A DNA stretch of 15,076 bases, taken from the NCBI GenBank assembly GCA_947631285.1, contig CANRKS010000016.1:1-15076 (forward strand), written 5' to 3'. The first letter of the stretch is position 1. Every line of letters begins with the position of its first letter. Under the pieces are notes generated by a model. That model had not been told where the DNA came from and did not search any database. It worked only from the letters and a program-made list of their open reading frames with translations. Both the position numbers and the translations under genes were made by a program. Positions 1 through 6,656 of the stretch are shown here, piece after piece. This DNA comes from an uncultured Bacilli bacterium (GTDB lineage: Bacteria > Bacillota_I > Bacilli_A > RF39 > UBA660).

Positions 1-79
1 TTTCTTTGGGGTAAGGGGAAGTCTGCCCTTTTTTACTATTTTTATAAAATAAATTTCTTTTTTCTTTTCAGACTACCAC

Positions 80-487
80 CTAAAAGATTGTTACAAACAA
101 TTTAATAAAATAGGGAATAAAAATAATCAAATTAACAATTAAAGCTAAAACTGTCATAATACCCGTCGCTGCTGATCCACAATCTTTAGCTATTTTAGCA
201 TATTCATTATATTCTTGAGTTACCATATCACATGTTGCTTCAATGGCAGTATTAATAAGTTCAATAATCGTTATTAAACATAAACTGCCAAAAGATATAA
301 CCCATTCTAAAAAGCTAATATCAAAAAGGACTCCCATGGCTATAATTAAGCAAGCACAAATAGCTTCGATTAAAAATGAAGATTCATTTTTAAAACAATA
401 AGATAACCCTTGAGATGTATACTTACATTTGTTTAAAATATTTCTTACTAAACTAACTTCTTTCTTTTCTTGTTCTTTCATCTTCAT
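80..487 (-). CDS. dgkA: Diacylglycerol/undecaprenol kinase family membrane protein (DgkA)
   Basis: This is a 135-aa integral membrane kinase. In Gram-positive bacteria the family mainly phosphorylates undecaprenol (or diacylglycerol) with ATP at the inner face of the membrane, feeding the lipid carrier pool for wall synthesis. The family signature is clear: Glu76-Leu-Ile-Asn79-Thr-Ala-Ile-Glu83, Asp87, then Ala-Lys101-Asp102 before a Gly-Ser-Ala-Ala run. Asn34-Glu35 match the conserved N-terminal acidic site. Three hydrophobic segments lie at about 39-56, 62-82 and 105-130, as expected for the family. The ATG at 487 is chosen because AGGAGAAG precedes it by about 8 nt; this places the start 35 nt inside ybeY, so the two are translationally coupled. 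The ybeY-dgkA order is conserved in Bacillus-like genomes, where cdd and era follow. The stop is TAG. Confidence 0.93.
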   Translation of the reverse strand: MKMKEQEKKEVSLVRNILNKCKYTSQGLSYCFKNESSFLIEAICACLIIAMGVLFDISFLEWVISFGSLCLITIIELINTAIEATCDMVTQEYNEYAKIAKDCGSAATGIMTVLALIVNLIIFIPYFIKLFVTIF

Positions 488-908
488 CTAACATCTTCTC
501 CTGCAATGCAAACATAACTTCTTCATCATTTTTTTCCATATGATCATAACCTAATAAATGTAAAAGGCCATGGCACACTAGGAAAGCTAGTTCTCTCGTC
601 TCACTATGTCCATAATTATTCGCTTGTTCTATCATGCGTGGAATACAAACATAAATTTCCCCTAAAAACCGCATTTTATTATACAATAACTCGCCCGTTT
701 CTTCAAATGCAAATGATATAACATCAGTAACTGCATCTTTATGCCGATAAACACGATTAATTTCTTTTATTCTATCATTATCCACAAATACAATACTTAA
801 ACTAGCATTTTTTATATGTTCATGTTTTAAAACTCTTTTAATTAAACTATCTAAATAACTGTAATCGCTATGATAGCCTATTTCATTTGTAATCTTATAA
901 TCTACCAT
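453..908 (-). CDS. ybeY: Endoribonuclease YbeY (rRNA maturation factor)
   Basis: YbeY is a cytoplasmic, zinc-dependent single-strand endoribonuclease used in 16S rRNA 3'-end maturation and ribosome quality control. Counting from the chosen start, the three zinc ligands are His113, His117 and His123 in Cys-His-Gly-Leu-Leu-His-Leu-Leu-Gly-Tyr-Asp-His. The conserved Thr-Asp-Val-Ile-Ser-Phe motif is at 61-66 and Gly83-Glu84 form part of the central strand. The protein is 151 aa, normal for the family. The open frame extends 21 codons further upstream, but that extension is the coding end of the vanZ-like gene read in another frame. The ATG at 908 overlaps the upstream stop by one base (TAATG) and has GGGGAG about 10 nt before it. 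It sits between the vanZ-like gene and dgkA in one dense operon. Confidence 0.96.
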   Translation of the reverse strand: MVDYKITNEIGYHSDYSYLDSLIKRVLKHEHIKNASLSIVFVDNDRIKEINRVYRHKDAVTDVISFAFEETGELLYNKMRFLGEIYVCIPRMIEQANNYGHSETRELAFLVCHGLLHLLGYDHMEKNDEEVMFALQEKMLDEDERTRKERS

Positions 909-1522
909 TAAAATATAACTCCCCAATAACCAAATATATATATACCAAATAATATAATTACAATAATCCATATTATATTATAAAATACATCACTTTTAAA
1001 GAAATCTGGTAATCTTCTATTAATCGCCGATAAACCAATATATAAAAGATAACCAATTAATCCCCCAACTACATTTAAAATAATATCATCTATATCAAAA
1101 CTACGTCCTATTTGTAATTGAACAAATTCAATAGTTAAACTAGTAATAAGAGTGGTAATAAGAACTGGCCATATTTTCTTGGGATTAACATATTCCCCGA
1201 TTAAATAGCCAAAAGGAATAAATATTATAATATTTCCTAAGACACTATAATTAAACATTTTACTACCAAACTCATAACGCATTATCTCGGAAAAAGGGAC
1301 TAAATTAACGCCACTGCCACTGTTAAGTTCAGCCATAGTTAATATTTCAAATAAAAGCCAGATGTAAATGATAGCAAATAGATAACTTAATTCTTTATGA
1401 AGACAAAAACGCTCCCGATGGGTTTGTAAGTAAAAAAATCTAATCAACGCAATTGCAACAATAAAAACTACTAACATTGGCCAAATATTATTCATTATTT
1501 TCATTATTAAGCTTTGGATCAT
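908..1522 (-). CDS. VanZ-like membrane protein
   Basis: This is a 204-aa polytopic membrane protein of the VanZ family. VanZ itself gives low-level teicoplanin resistance in enterococci; chromosomal relatives mostly have no known substrate. Family marks seen here are Asn-Leu-Val-Pro-Phe-Ser near residue 73, Gly-Asn-Ile-Ile-Ile-Phe-Ile-Pro-Phe-Gly near 97-106, and Glu-Phe-Val-Gln-Leu followed by Arg-Ser-Phe-Asp-Ile-Asp-Asp-Ile-Ile-Leu-Asn with Gly-Gly soon after. About five hydrophobic segments are visible. The start at 1522 is supported by a consensus AGGAGG 8 nt upstream. That site lies inside the coding end of yqfD, where it encodes a Gly-Gly-Asn, so the genes overlap by 35 nt. In Bacillus, phoH and the HD-domain gene yqfF occupy this part of the cluster; here a vanZ-like gene replaces them. 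A role in envelope stress is only a guess. Confidence 0.85.
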   Translation of the reverse strand: MIQSLIMKIMNNIWPMLVVFIVAIALIRFFYLQTHRERFCLHKELSYLFAIIYIWLLFEILTMAELNSGSGVNLVPFSEIMRYEFGSKMFNYSVLGNIIIFIPFGYLIGEYVNPKKIWPVLITTLITSLTIEFVQLQIGRSFDIDDIILNVVGGLIGYLLYIGLSAINRRLPDFFKSDVFYNIIWIIVIILFGIYIFGYWGVIF

Positions 1523-2666
1523 TTTGATTACCTCCTAAAACTTGAGTAACTTCACCAATGTTCTCTTTGGTTACTATAAATACTTCTAAATATATTGTAC
1601 TATCATTTAGCTCTTTTTTCAAAACTTTTTTATACAAAATACCTTCATTTTCTTTTAATTTTAGTTTAACCTTTTCCTCGGCCAATTTTAAAGCTTTATT
1701 ATAGGCTTCATCTTCACTTAATTTATGCGTACTTAAAACATACTCTTTTTCCCTTAAAAGATTAATGGAAAAATCATTTAATTTATACAAAAGAGTTTTT
1801 TCCTCTTTCTTCTTAGAAATTCTACTTCTAAAAAGCAAATACTCATTATCATCGATTTGAAAACTAATATTGTAACGATTTTTCCCCGTATATTTTATAT
1901 AATATTCGTTGTAAGGAACTGATACTTTAACTTTATACCATACTTCCCCATATACTTCCCCACTAGCACAAACATTATTTTTTATTTCTTCATTATGCGT
2001 AATTTCTCCGCTTATAATAACTTCACCTTTAACAACATAATCATTAATTTCTTTTAAAGCTACCCCTCTATATAAATTTAAACTAGTTATTTTAGCATCA
2101 CTTTTACTAATAATATTACATTTATCATAGCCTTCTTCTTTTTTTAAAATCGTTTTTTCTGTTACATAAACATTCATTATTAAACCATCATATTTAATTT
2201 CTAACCATTCTAAAGTATCTTTATTATTATCTAAAATATTATTAACAATCTCTTCAATCTTTTGATGACTCTTTTTTAAAGTTAAAGTTTTTATTCCAGC
2301 TTTTTTCAATTCTCTTTCTAATAATTCTTGAATATTTTTATTAGAACTTTTGATATCTATTTTAAAAATTAAATTATTTACCAAAATTAAAATAATAACG
2401 CTTAATATACTACTAAGAGTAAAAACTAAATATTTTTTAATTATTTCTTTTATTTTTAAAAAACCACTGGTATCTACAATCTCTATTTTATAACTAATTA
2501 AAAACTTTTTTATTCTTTGATAATCTTCATATGTCGTTTTTATTAAAATTTCTTCTTTATTCTTTTTATTATCATATAAAGTAACGCCGATATCACTAAG
2601 TTTAGTTAATATACTATAATAATTTTTAGTTTTGATCTTAACCCAAACGATCTTTTCATTAATCAT
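1488..2666 (-). CDS. yqfD: Sporulation protein YqfD
   Basis: This is a 392-aa membrane protein of the YqfD family (stage IV sporulation), which in Bacillus subtilis is made in the mother cell under sigma-E together with YqfC. The precise function is unknown. An N-terminal cytoplasmic domain (about 1-75) is followed by one transmembrane segment (79-101). A long extracytoplasmic region then contains the recognisable GVALKEIN...YVVKGEVIISGEI stretch and a GEVYGEVWYKVKVSVPY strand, comparable to the family's conserved GV..V..GD.V..GD.L.SG core. The ATG at 2666 overlaps the yqfC stop. A TTG four codons upstream (2678) is an alternative, because neither start has a strong Shine-Dalgarno. The end of the gene also carries the ribosome-binding site of the vanZ-like gene. 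Confidence 0.9.
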   Translation of the reverse strand: MINEKIVWVKIKTKNYYSILTKLSDIGVTLYDNKKNKEEILIKTTYEDYQRIKKFLISYKIEIVDTSGFLKIKEIIKKYLVFTLSSILSVIILILVNNLIFKIDIKSSNKNIQELLERELKKAGIKTLTLKKSHQKIEEIVNNILDNNKDTLEWLEIKYDGLIMNVYVTEKTILKKEEGYDKCNIISKSDAKITSLNLYRGVALKEINDYVVKGEVIISGEITHNEEIKNNVCASGEVYGEVWYKVKVSVPYNEYYIKYTGKNRYNISFQIDDNEYLLFRSRISKKKEEKTLLYKLNDFSINLLREKEYVLSTHKLSEDEAYNKALKLAEEKVKLKLKENEGILYKKVLKKELNDSTIYLEVFIVTKENIGEVTQVLGGNQNDPKLNNENNE

Positions 2667-2913
2667 ATTTAAACTCAACTTTCTTTAAAGTTCCTTTAAT
2701 TAATAACTCTTGCTTAGTCATTTGTTTAATTTTTAAATTCTCACCTTCAATTTTAACTATTTTATTATTAATAGTTAAAACTATTTCTGTATCACTAAGT
2801 TTATTTAATTTATTAAAATTAAAGACATGTAAAGTATCATCATAAATGGTTATGAAGTTATCTAAATCAAATAAAAAATTTTTAAAGAATTCTTTAAAAT
2901 GTAAATTATTCAT
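2659..2913 (-). CDS. yqfC: Sporulation protein YqfC (YabP/YqfC family)
   Basis: This 84-aa protein is assigned to the YabP/YqfC family from its length, its beta-rich pattern (alternating strands such as VLTINNKIVKIEGENLKIK and ELLIKGTLKKVEFKYD), and its position directly before yqfD, the order found in endospore formers. The final phrase LLIKG.LKKVEF matches the LLxGxIxxVxx ending typical of the family. Sequence identity to Bacillus YqfC is low, so synteny carries much of the call. It overlaps yqfD by 8 nt. The only ribosome-binding candidate, AAGAG, abuts the ATG with no spacing, and a TATAAT ends seven bases before the ATG, so the message might be leaderless. Confidence 0.82.
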   Translation of the reverse strand: MNNLHFKEFFKNFLFDLDNFITIYDDTLHVFNFNKLNKLSDTEIVLTINNKIVKIEGENLKIKQMTKQELLIKGTLKKVEFKYD

Positions 2914-2954
2914 CTCTTAATTATATTTTTACCTATTTAAAAAAAGACTAAGAT

Positions 2955-2987
2955 AAAAAAAGAGTTACACAATTTTGTATAACTCTT
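2955..2987 (-). terminator. Rho-independent terminator of rpsU-yqeY
   Basis: On the minus strand, AAGAGTTATACA pairs with TGTGTAACTCTT across an AAAT loop. This is 12 bp including one T-G wobble, and it is followed directly by a run of T. The 5' arm overlaps the yqeY stop codon. It separates the ribosomal/YqeY transcript from the sporulation and ybeY genes downstream. Confidence 0.88.
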
Positions 2988-3420
2988 AACTTAATTTCTC
3001 CTTAACCATGGCACTTACTTTCGTCATGTCGGCATTACTTAAATGTTCAGAAACATATTTCATAACTCGTCCCATATCTTTCATACTGCTAGGATTAAGT
3101 TCCTTAAATGCTTCTAAAACACATTTTGTTATTTCTTCTTCAGATGCTTCAGCTGGCAAATATTGGGCTAAAATGGCTATCTCTTTTTCTAAGTCATCAG
3201 CTGTTTCTTTTTTACCTAAATCTAAATATTCTTTAACTGAATCATTTCTTTGCTTAACTTGTTTTTTTAAAACACTTATGACAACTTCATCAGTTAATTC
3301 ACATTTCTTATTAATAGATTCTAATTGTAAAGCACTTTTTAACATTCTTAAAACAGAAAGCTTAAATTTATCACCAGATTTTAAAGCTTCTTTTAAATCA
3401 TTATTAATTTGTTCAAACAT
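2986..3420 (-). CDS. yqeY: GatB/YqeY domain protein YqeY
   Basis: This 144-aa cytoplasmic protein matches the stand-alone YqeY family, which is related to the tRNA-binding C-terminal domain of the GatB amidotransferase subunit; its exact role is unsettled. Family features are the helical N-terminus with Leu-Lys-Glu-Ala-Leu-Lys and Leu-Arg-Met-Leu-Lys-Ser-Ala-Leu, the Lys-Lys-Gln-Val-Lys-Gln-Arg-Asn-Asp-Ser motif near 52-61, Ile-Leu-Ala-Gln-Tyr-Leu-Pro near 83-89, and Asp-Met-Gly-Arg-Val-Met near 115-120. It follows rpsU by 12 nt, with AAGGAGAG as ribosome-binding site, the usual rpsU-yqeY arrangement. A strong hairpin terminator begins at its stop codon. The 142-codon open frame on the opposite strand is only its antisense shadow. 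Confidence 0.95.
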   Translation of the reverse strand: MFEQINNDLKEALKSGDKFKLSVLRMLKSALQLESINKKCELTDEVVISVLKKQVKQRNDSVKEYLDLGKKETADDLEKEIAILAQYLPAEASEEEITKCVLEAFKELNPSSMKDMGRVMKYVSEHLSNADMTKVSAMVKEKLS

Positions 3421-3432
3421 AAGATTCTCTCC

Positions 3433-3618
3433 TTAATTATGATTTCTTCTATGAGAATTTTTAATGCCTTCTTCTTTTTTAATTCTTCTTTCAACTCCAG
3501 GTTTAACATGGAATTTTCTTTTTTTAAGTTCTGAAGGGACACCGCTTCTAGCAACTTTAACTTTAAACTTCTTTAAAGCTCCATCAATATTACCATTTTG
3601 CACTACAACCTTTGTCAT
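3433..3618 (-). CDS. rpsU: 30S ribosomal protein S21
   Basis: This 61-aa, highly basic protein is S21 of the small ribosomal subunit, involved in early initiation contacts near the 16S 3' end. Recognisable residues are the start VVVQNGNIDGALKKFK, a central ARSGVPSELKKRKF and a Lys/Arg-rich C-terminal helix (PGVERRIKKEE). Length is typical of Bacillota S21. A strong GGGAGGG ribosome-binding site lies ahead of the ATG, and a consensus sigma-A promoter is found at 3651-3679. It is the first gene of the rpsU-yqeY unit. Confidence 0.97.
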   Translation of the reverse strand: MTKVVVQNGNIDGALKKFKVKVARSGVPSELKKRKFHVKPGVERRIKKEEGIKNSHRRNHN

Positions 3619-3650
3619 AAATCGCCCTCCCTTCGCTTTTTCTACAAGAT

Positions 3651-3679
3651 ATTATAACACCAAGAAATGCATTTGACAA
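3651..3679 (-). promoter_or_regulatory. Sigma-A promoter of rpsU
   Basis: Minus-strand TTGTCA (3674-3679) and TATAAT (3651-3656) are separated by exactly 17 nt, giving 5/6 and 6/6 matches to consensus. The start of transcription would be near 3644, about 26 nt before the rpsU ATG. The promoter lies just beyond the last bacteriocin gene, so rpsU need not depend on that operon. Confidence 0.88.
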
Positions 3680-3713
3680 CCAGAAAGTGCCAATTATCGT
3701 TAATTATAAATTA

Positions 3714-3884
3714 TTATTCCATAGTGACTACTATGCATCTTCTTTTGGTAAAAAGTTTAGCTAAAGATTGTCCTATGGAAGTACCAATTTCATATATTTT
3801 ATCCATAATTTTAATTATGCCTTCAATGACTGGGCCAGATATAGCTCCTCCTTTAACATTTAATAATTCTTCTGTAGTTAACAT
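3714..3884 (-). CDS. Double-glycine-leader bacteriocin peptide B
   Basis: This short gene encodes 56 aa. A 13-residue leader, MLTTEELLNVKGG, has the LS/LT-x-E-E-L-x-x-hydrophobic-x-G-G pattern recognised by C39 peptidase transporters. The predicted mature peptide has 43 residues and starts Ala-Ile-Ser-Gly-Pro. It is an amphipathic, helix-prone cationic chain with a GxxxG motif (Gly-Thr-Ser-Ile-Gly, mature residues 21-25), then Lys-Leu-Phe-Thr-Lys-Arg-Arg and a single Cys near the end. It begins only 7 nt after the stop of peptide A; its ribosome-binding site GGAGG overlaps that TAG, giving coupled translation. It is the last gene of the transporter operon, and no clear terminator follows it. 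The partner arrangement and GxxxG motifs suggest a class IIb two-peptide bacteriocin. A signalling or immunity peptide cannot be excluded. I recognise no specific homologue. Confidence 0.85.
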   Translation of the reverse strand: MLTTEELLNVKGGAISGPVIEGIIKIMDKIYEIGTSIGQSLAKLFTKRRCIVVTME

Positions 3885-3891
3885 ATTCCTC

Positions 3892-4044
3892 CTATCTACA
3901 AGCCTTTGAATTTACGCTGCCGTTAAAAACACCAGCTAGAAATACTAATACGCCTGATACAATCGCCGTAACTAAAGTGGCCATACTAGCACTCATTGCT
4001 CCTCCCATAACATCTAGCATTTCTTTATTATTTAGTTTTATCAT
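3892..4044 (-). CDS. Double-glycine-leader bacteriocin peptide A
   Basis: This short gene encodes 50 aa. Its 15-residue leader, MIKLNNKEMLDVMGG, fits the double-glycine consensus (Leu/Met-x-x-Val-x-Gly-Gly with Glu at the usual position). The predicted 35-residue mature peptide starts Ala-Met-Ser-Ala. It is strongly hydrophobic with small residues (Ala, Gly, Ser) on one face, contains GxxxG (Gly-Val-Phe-Asn-Gly, mature 23-27) and an AxxxG (12-16), and ends in Ser-Lys-Ala-Cys-Arg with one Cys. Start choice is firm: AAAGGAGG lies 4 nt before the ATG, and the gene follows the accessory protein by 11 nt. Together with peptide B and the C39 transporter this looks like one half of a membrane-permeabilising pair. 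The family is inferred from architecture, not from a recognised sequence. Confidence 0.86.
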   Translation of the reverse strand: MIKLNNKEMLDVMGGAMSASMATLVTAIVSGVLVFLAGVFNGSVNSKACR

Positions 4045-4055
4045 ATTACCTCCTT

Positions 4056-4469
4056 TTATTTAAATAACTTTAAAATGAATGTTATTATTTTTTCTTTTTC
4101 ATAATAAATTGTTACTTTCCCCACTTCATTTGGGGGTAATTCTTTATCAATAGCTATATCAATTTGCTGATAGATGACATCATCAACTATTTGATATTCA
4201 CCATATTCATCTACTTCATAATTAAACTTTGTATCATTAAAGACTAAAGTGTGGCTTTTACTTATTGCCTCAGAGAGTGCTTCACTTGCAACTATTTGTA
4301 AAACCAAACCATCGTATACGCCATAACAATCCATTTTTTTCGTAATGCTATGGGTAAATGCATAAATAAGAATAAGACTAATAGCTAATATCAAAAGTAA
4401 ATCAAATAATATGCCTCTATGAATTTTTAAGTGTAACAGTTTGTGATAATTTATTTTCAAATAATCCAT
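4056..4469 (-). CDS. Short membrane-fusion-like bacteriocin secretion accessory protein
   Basis: This gene encodes 137 aa from the ATG at 4469, which has GGAG about 6 nt upstream. A TTG ten codons earlier is an alternative and has no better site. A cytoplasmic N-terminus (1-18) and one transmembrane helix (about 19-38) precede a roughly 95-residue extracytoplasmic beta-type domain. The end of that domain (LPPNEVGKVTIYYEKEKIITFILKLF in pieces near 111-136) resembles the last beta domain of HlyD/LcnD-type membrane fusion proteins. The long coiled-coil hairpin and lipoyl-like domains that make usual bacteriocin accessory proteins about 450 aa are absent. It overlaps the transporter gene by 53 nt and precedes the two peptide genes by 11 nt, so it is clearly part of the export machinery. 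An immunity role is an alternative that I cannot rule out. Confidence 0.7.
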   Translation of the reverse strand: MDYLKINYHKLLHLKIHRGILFDLLLILAISLILIYAFTHSITKKMDCYGVYDGLVLQIVASEALSEAISKSHTLVFNDTKFNYEVDEYGEYQIVDDVIYQQIDIAIDKELPPNEVGKVTIYYEKEKIITFILKLFK

Positions 4470-6510
4470 TTTTGACTCCAATTTCAATAATATTTTCAAA
4501 CAATCTTTTTTGATTTTTATGAGATATATAAATAATTGTCTTATTTTTAAAATAATGACGAATATTTCTAATTATTTTACTTTCTAATTTTTTATCTACT
4601 TCACTTAAAGCTTCATCTAAAATAATAATATTAGCTCTTTTTAATAAGCCTCTAGCTAATATAATTCTTTGCTTTTCACCTCCAGATATATTTTTAGATG
4701 CTGGTTCAACTAAAGATTCATATCTTAAACTTTTTTTAGAAACGATATCCTCAATTTCACATATTTTACAAATATCTAAAAAATATTTATTACTAATATT
4801 TCGATTAGTTAAAATATTTTCTTTAATGGTCCCCGCAAATAATTCTTCATTTTGACCTACATATAAAATATTATTTCTAATTGTATAAATATCTATATCT
4901 TTAATATTTTCTTTACCGATCCATATTTCTCCTTCACTATTCTCATAATCTTGATAAATTAAATGACAAATAGTGCTTTTACCAGAACCAGAAGGTCCAT
5001 TGAGTAAAACATGGGATTTATCTTTAATCGTTAAATTAATATTGTTTAAAACATTGTGATAATGATTATATGAATAACTAACATTTTTAAAAACAATATC
5101 ACCCATTAATTTCTTCTTTTCTTCTTTCACTTTCTCTTCTTCAATATTTAAAAATTCAGTAATCTTCCCAAATGAAGCCTTAATATAATTAAATTTGGGA
5201 ATGACATCAATTAAATTTTTAATGGGCTCTATACCATAAGATAGAACAATATTAAAAGTAAATAAATTAATAAGATCTAATTTTTTACTAATAACTAAAT
5301 AAAGCCCTACTGAATTTATTAAAAAGAAACACGTTTCTAATAAAAAATTTTTTCCTAAATTAGTGTTATTTAAAAATTTACTAAATTCATAATTATTTAA
5401 TAAATATTTTGATAAAACAATTTCAATTTTTTCTAAAATAATTTTTTTAATATTTAAATTTTTAATACTTTCTAAATTAGTAACATTTTCATATATAACA
5501 CTATTAAAATCTGTCTGATAATTAATATTTTCTAATACTTTATAATAAATAGCTTTACTAACAAAAATACCATAAATGCTATAAACAATCATAAAGATTA
5601 TTAAAATAAGAGTTAGTTTGTGACTTAAAAAAAATAAGATTGCTATTGATAAAATCATTAAAAGAGTATCTAAGAAAGATGAAACAAATATATCTGTAAA
5701 TAAACTCTTGATGCTTGATAAATCCATAATTCTTGTTACTATCTCTCCTGGCATTCTACTCTTTATATTTTTTAAAGGGAGATTAAATAAATGATTTAAA
5801 AAATCAGGATATACTAAAGTATCAACTTGATTACTTAAATGATTTTCATAATAACTTCGAAAATAAGAAGATATTATTTTTAAGAAAGATATGATGCCAA
5901 AAGCGATGATTAAATATTTAAAATACGTTTTATCATAACTGATTAAGTTACTGCCTACTTTTAGATAAAAAGAAGATAAAATAGCAATGATAGTCCAAAT
6001 AAAACTAAGATAAATAATTTTACTTACTAAAAACTTTTCCCTATTAAATATATTTGTAAATAATTTCTTCATCGTTAAACATTCTTTCATTTTTATTAAA
6101 CTATCACGTGGCTTTGCTAAAATAACATGACCGGTAAATAATTTATTAAAATTAGTTAAATTCTTCTTTTGATATCCAATACCCGGATCCATTAAATAAA
6201 TGGTCTTTTTTTTGATTTCTCTAACAACGACAAAATGTTCTAATCCATTTTCTAGTTTTAAATGGGCGATAAAAGGAAAATTTAAATCTTTATTAGTTAA
6301 ATCATGCACCAAAACCCCAAGTGAATCAAAACCCCATTTATGAAATGTTTCCACTATTTGGTAGGCATTTGTTCCATTGTGATCAGTTAAAGTATCTTCT
6401 CTTAATTTTTCAAGAGTTATATATCCACCATAATAAATAATAATCCATTGCATACAACAGATACCACAATCTTTAAAATCGTGCTGCAAAATCGGCTTAA
6501 AATTTTGCAT
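4417..6510 (-). CDS. Peptidase-containing ABC transporter (C39 bacteriocin exporter)
   Basis: This 697-aa exporter cleaves double-glycine leaders and pumps the mature peptide across the membrane using ATP. Domains in order: a C39 cysteine peptidase (1-135), with Gln9, Asp14-Cys15 and the His92/Asp108 pair completing the catalytic set; a six-helix ABC transmembrane region (about 160-430); and a nucleotide-binding domain. In the last, the Walker A GPSGSGKST is at 505-513, the signature ISGGEKQR at 608-615, Walker B IIILDE at 628-633 and the switch His at 664. Length is normal for LanT/ComA-type transporters. GGGAGG precedes the ATG. It is the first gene of the operon with the accessory protein and two peptides, and its own leader-cleaving domain explains the Gly-Gly leaders downstream. 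No divergence of catalytic residues is apparent. Confidence 0.95.
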   Translation of the reverse strand: MQNFKPILQHDFKDCGICCMQWIIIYYGGYITLEKLREDTLTDHNGTNAYQIVETFHKWGFDSLGVLVHDLTNKDLNFPFIAHLKLENGLEHFVVVREIKKKTIYLMDPGIGYQKKNLTNFNKLFTGHVILAKPRDSLIKMKECLTMKKLFTNIFNREKFLVSKIIYLSFIWTIIAILSSFYLKVGSNLISYDKTYFKYLIIAFGIISFLKIISSYFRSYYENHLSNQVDTLVYPDFLNHLFNLPLKNIKSRMPGEIVTRIMDLSSIKSLFTDIFVSSFLDTLLMILSIAILFFLSHKLTLILIIFMIVYSIYGIFVSKAIYYKVLENINYQTDFNSVIYENVTNLESIKNLNIKKIILEKIEIVLSKYLLNNYEFSKFLNNTNLGKNFLLETCFFLINSVGLYLVISKKLDLINLFTFNIVLSYGIEPIKNLIDVIPKFNYIKASFGKITEFLNIEEEKVKEEKKKLMGDIVFKNVSYSYNHYHNVLNNINLTIKDKSHVLLNGPSGSGKSTICHLIYQDYENSEGEIWIGKENIKDIDIYTIRNNILYVGQNEELFAGTIKENILTNRNISNKYFLDICKICEIEDIVSKKSLRYESLVEPASKNISGGEKQRIILARGLLKRANIIILDEALSEVDKKLESKIIRNIRHYFKNKTIIYISHKNQKRLFENIIEIGVKNGLFENKLSQTVTLKNS

Positions 6511-6600
6511 ATTTTTCCTCCCTTCACTATTATTATTCGCTACTCACTTGCCCATTTCCTTTTTTTAAAATAACTTTTAATTTAAAAAAAATAACTTTTT
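6511..6600 (-). promoter_or_regulatory. Upstream region of bacteriocin operon with paired direct repeats
   Basis: Two identical 12-bp copies, AAAAGTTATTTT on the minus strand (6588-6599 and 6567-6578), are spaced 21 bp start to start, two helical turns. Each contains AAAGTTATT, 8 of 9 positions of the LytTR-type consensus [TA][AC][CA]GTTN[AG][TG]. A possible -10 (TAATAAT, 6529-6535) lies downstream with no good -35, as in activator-dependent bacteriocin promoters. The surroundings are very A+T-rich, so chance is possible. Confidence 0.45.
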
Positions 6601-6656
6601 TTCCAATTAATAAATATTTGGTATAAAATATGGCATTTTTACTTCAAATTATTAAC

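Noticed and set aside
13..34. Possible plus-strand terminator hairpin (AAGGG/CCCTT then T-run)
   Set aside because: The stem is only 5 bp and the gene it would serve is outside the window. An AGTCTG/CAGACT pair with the dgkA 3' region is an equally weak alternative.
909..971. 21-codon upstream extension of ybeY
   Set aside because: It overlaps the vanZ-like coding end and lacks a ribosome-binding site; the ATG at 908 gives the standard length.
3008..3436. 142-codon plus-strand open frame
   Set aside because: It lies wholly antisense to yqeY, has no ribosome-binding site, and its composition follows from the A+T-rich opposite strand.
3464..3909. Two plus-strand open frames of 70 and 80 codons
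   Set aside because: They are antisense to rpsU and to the two bacteriocin peptide genes, which have leaders, strong ribosome-binding sites and operon context.
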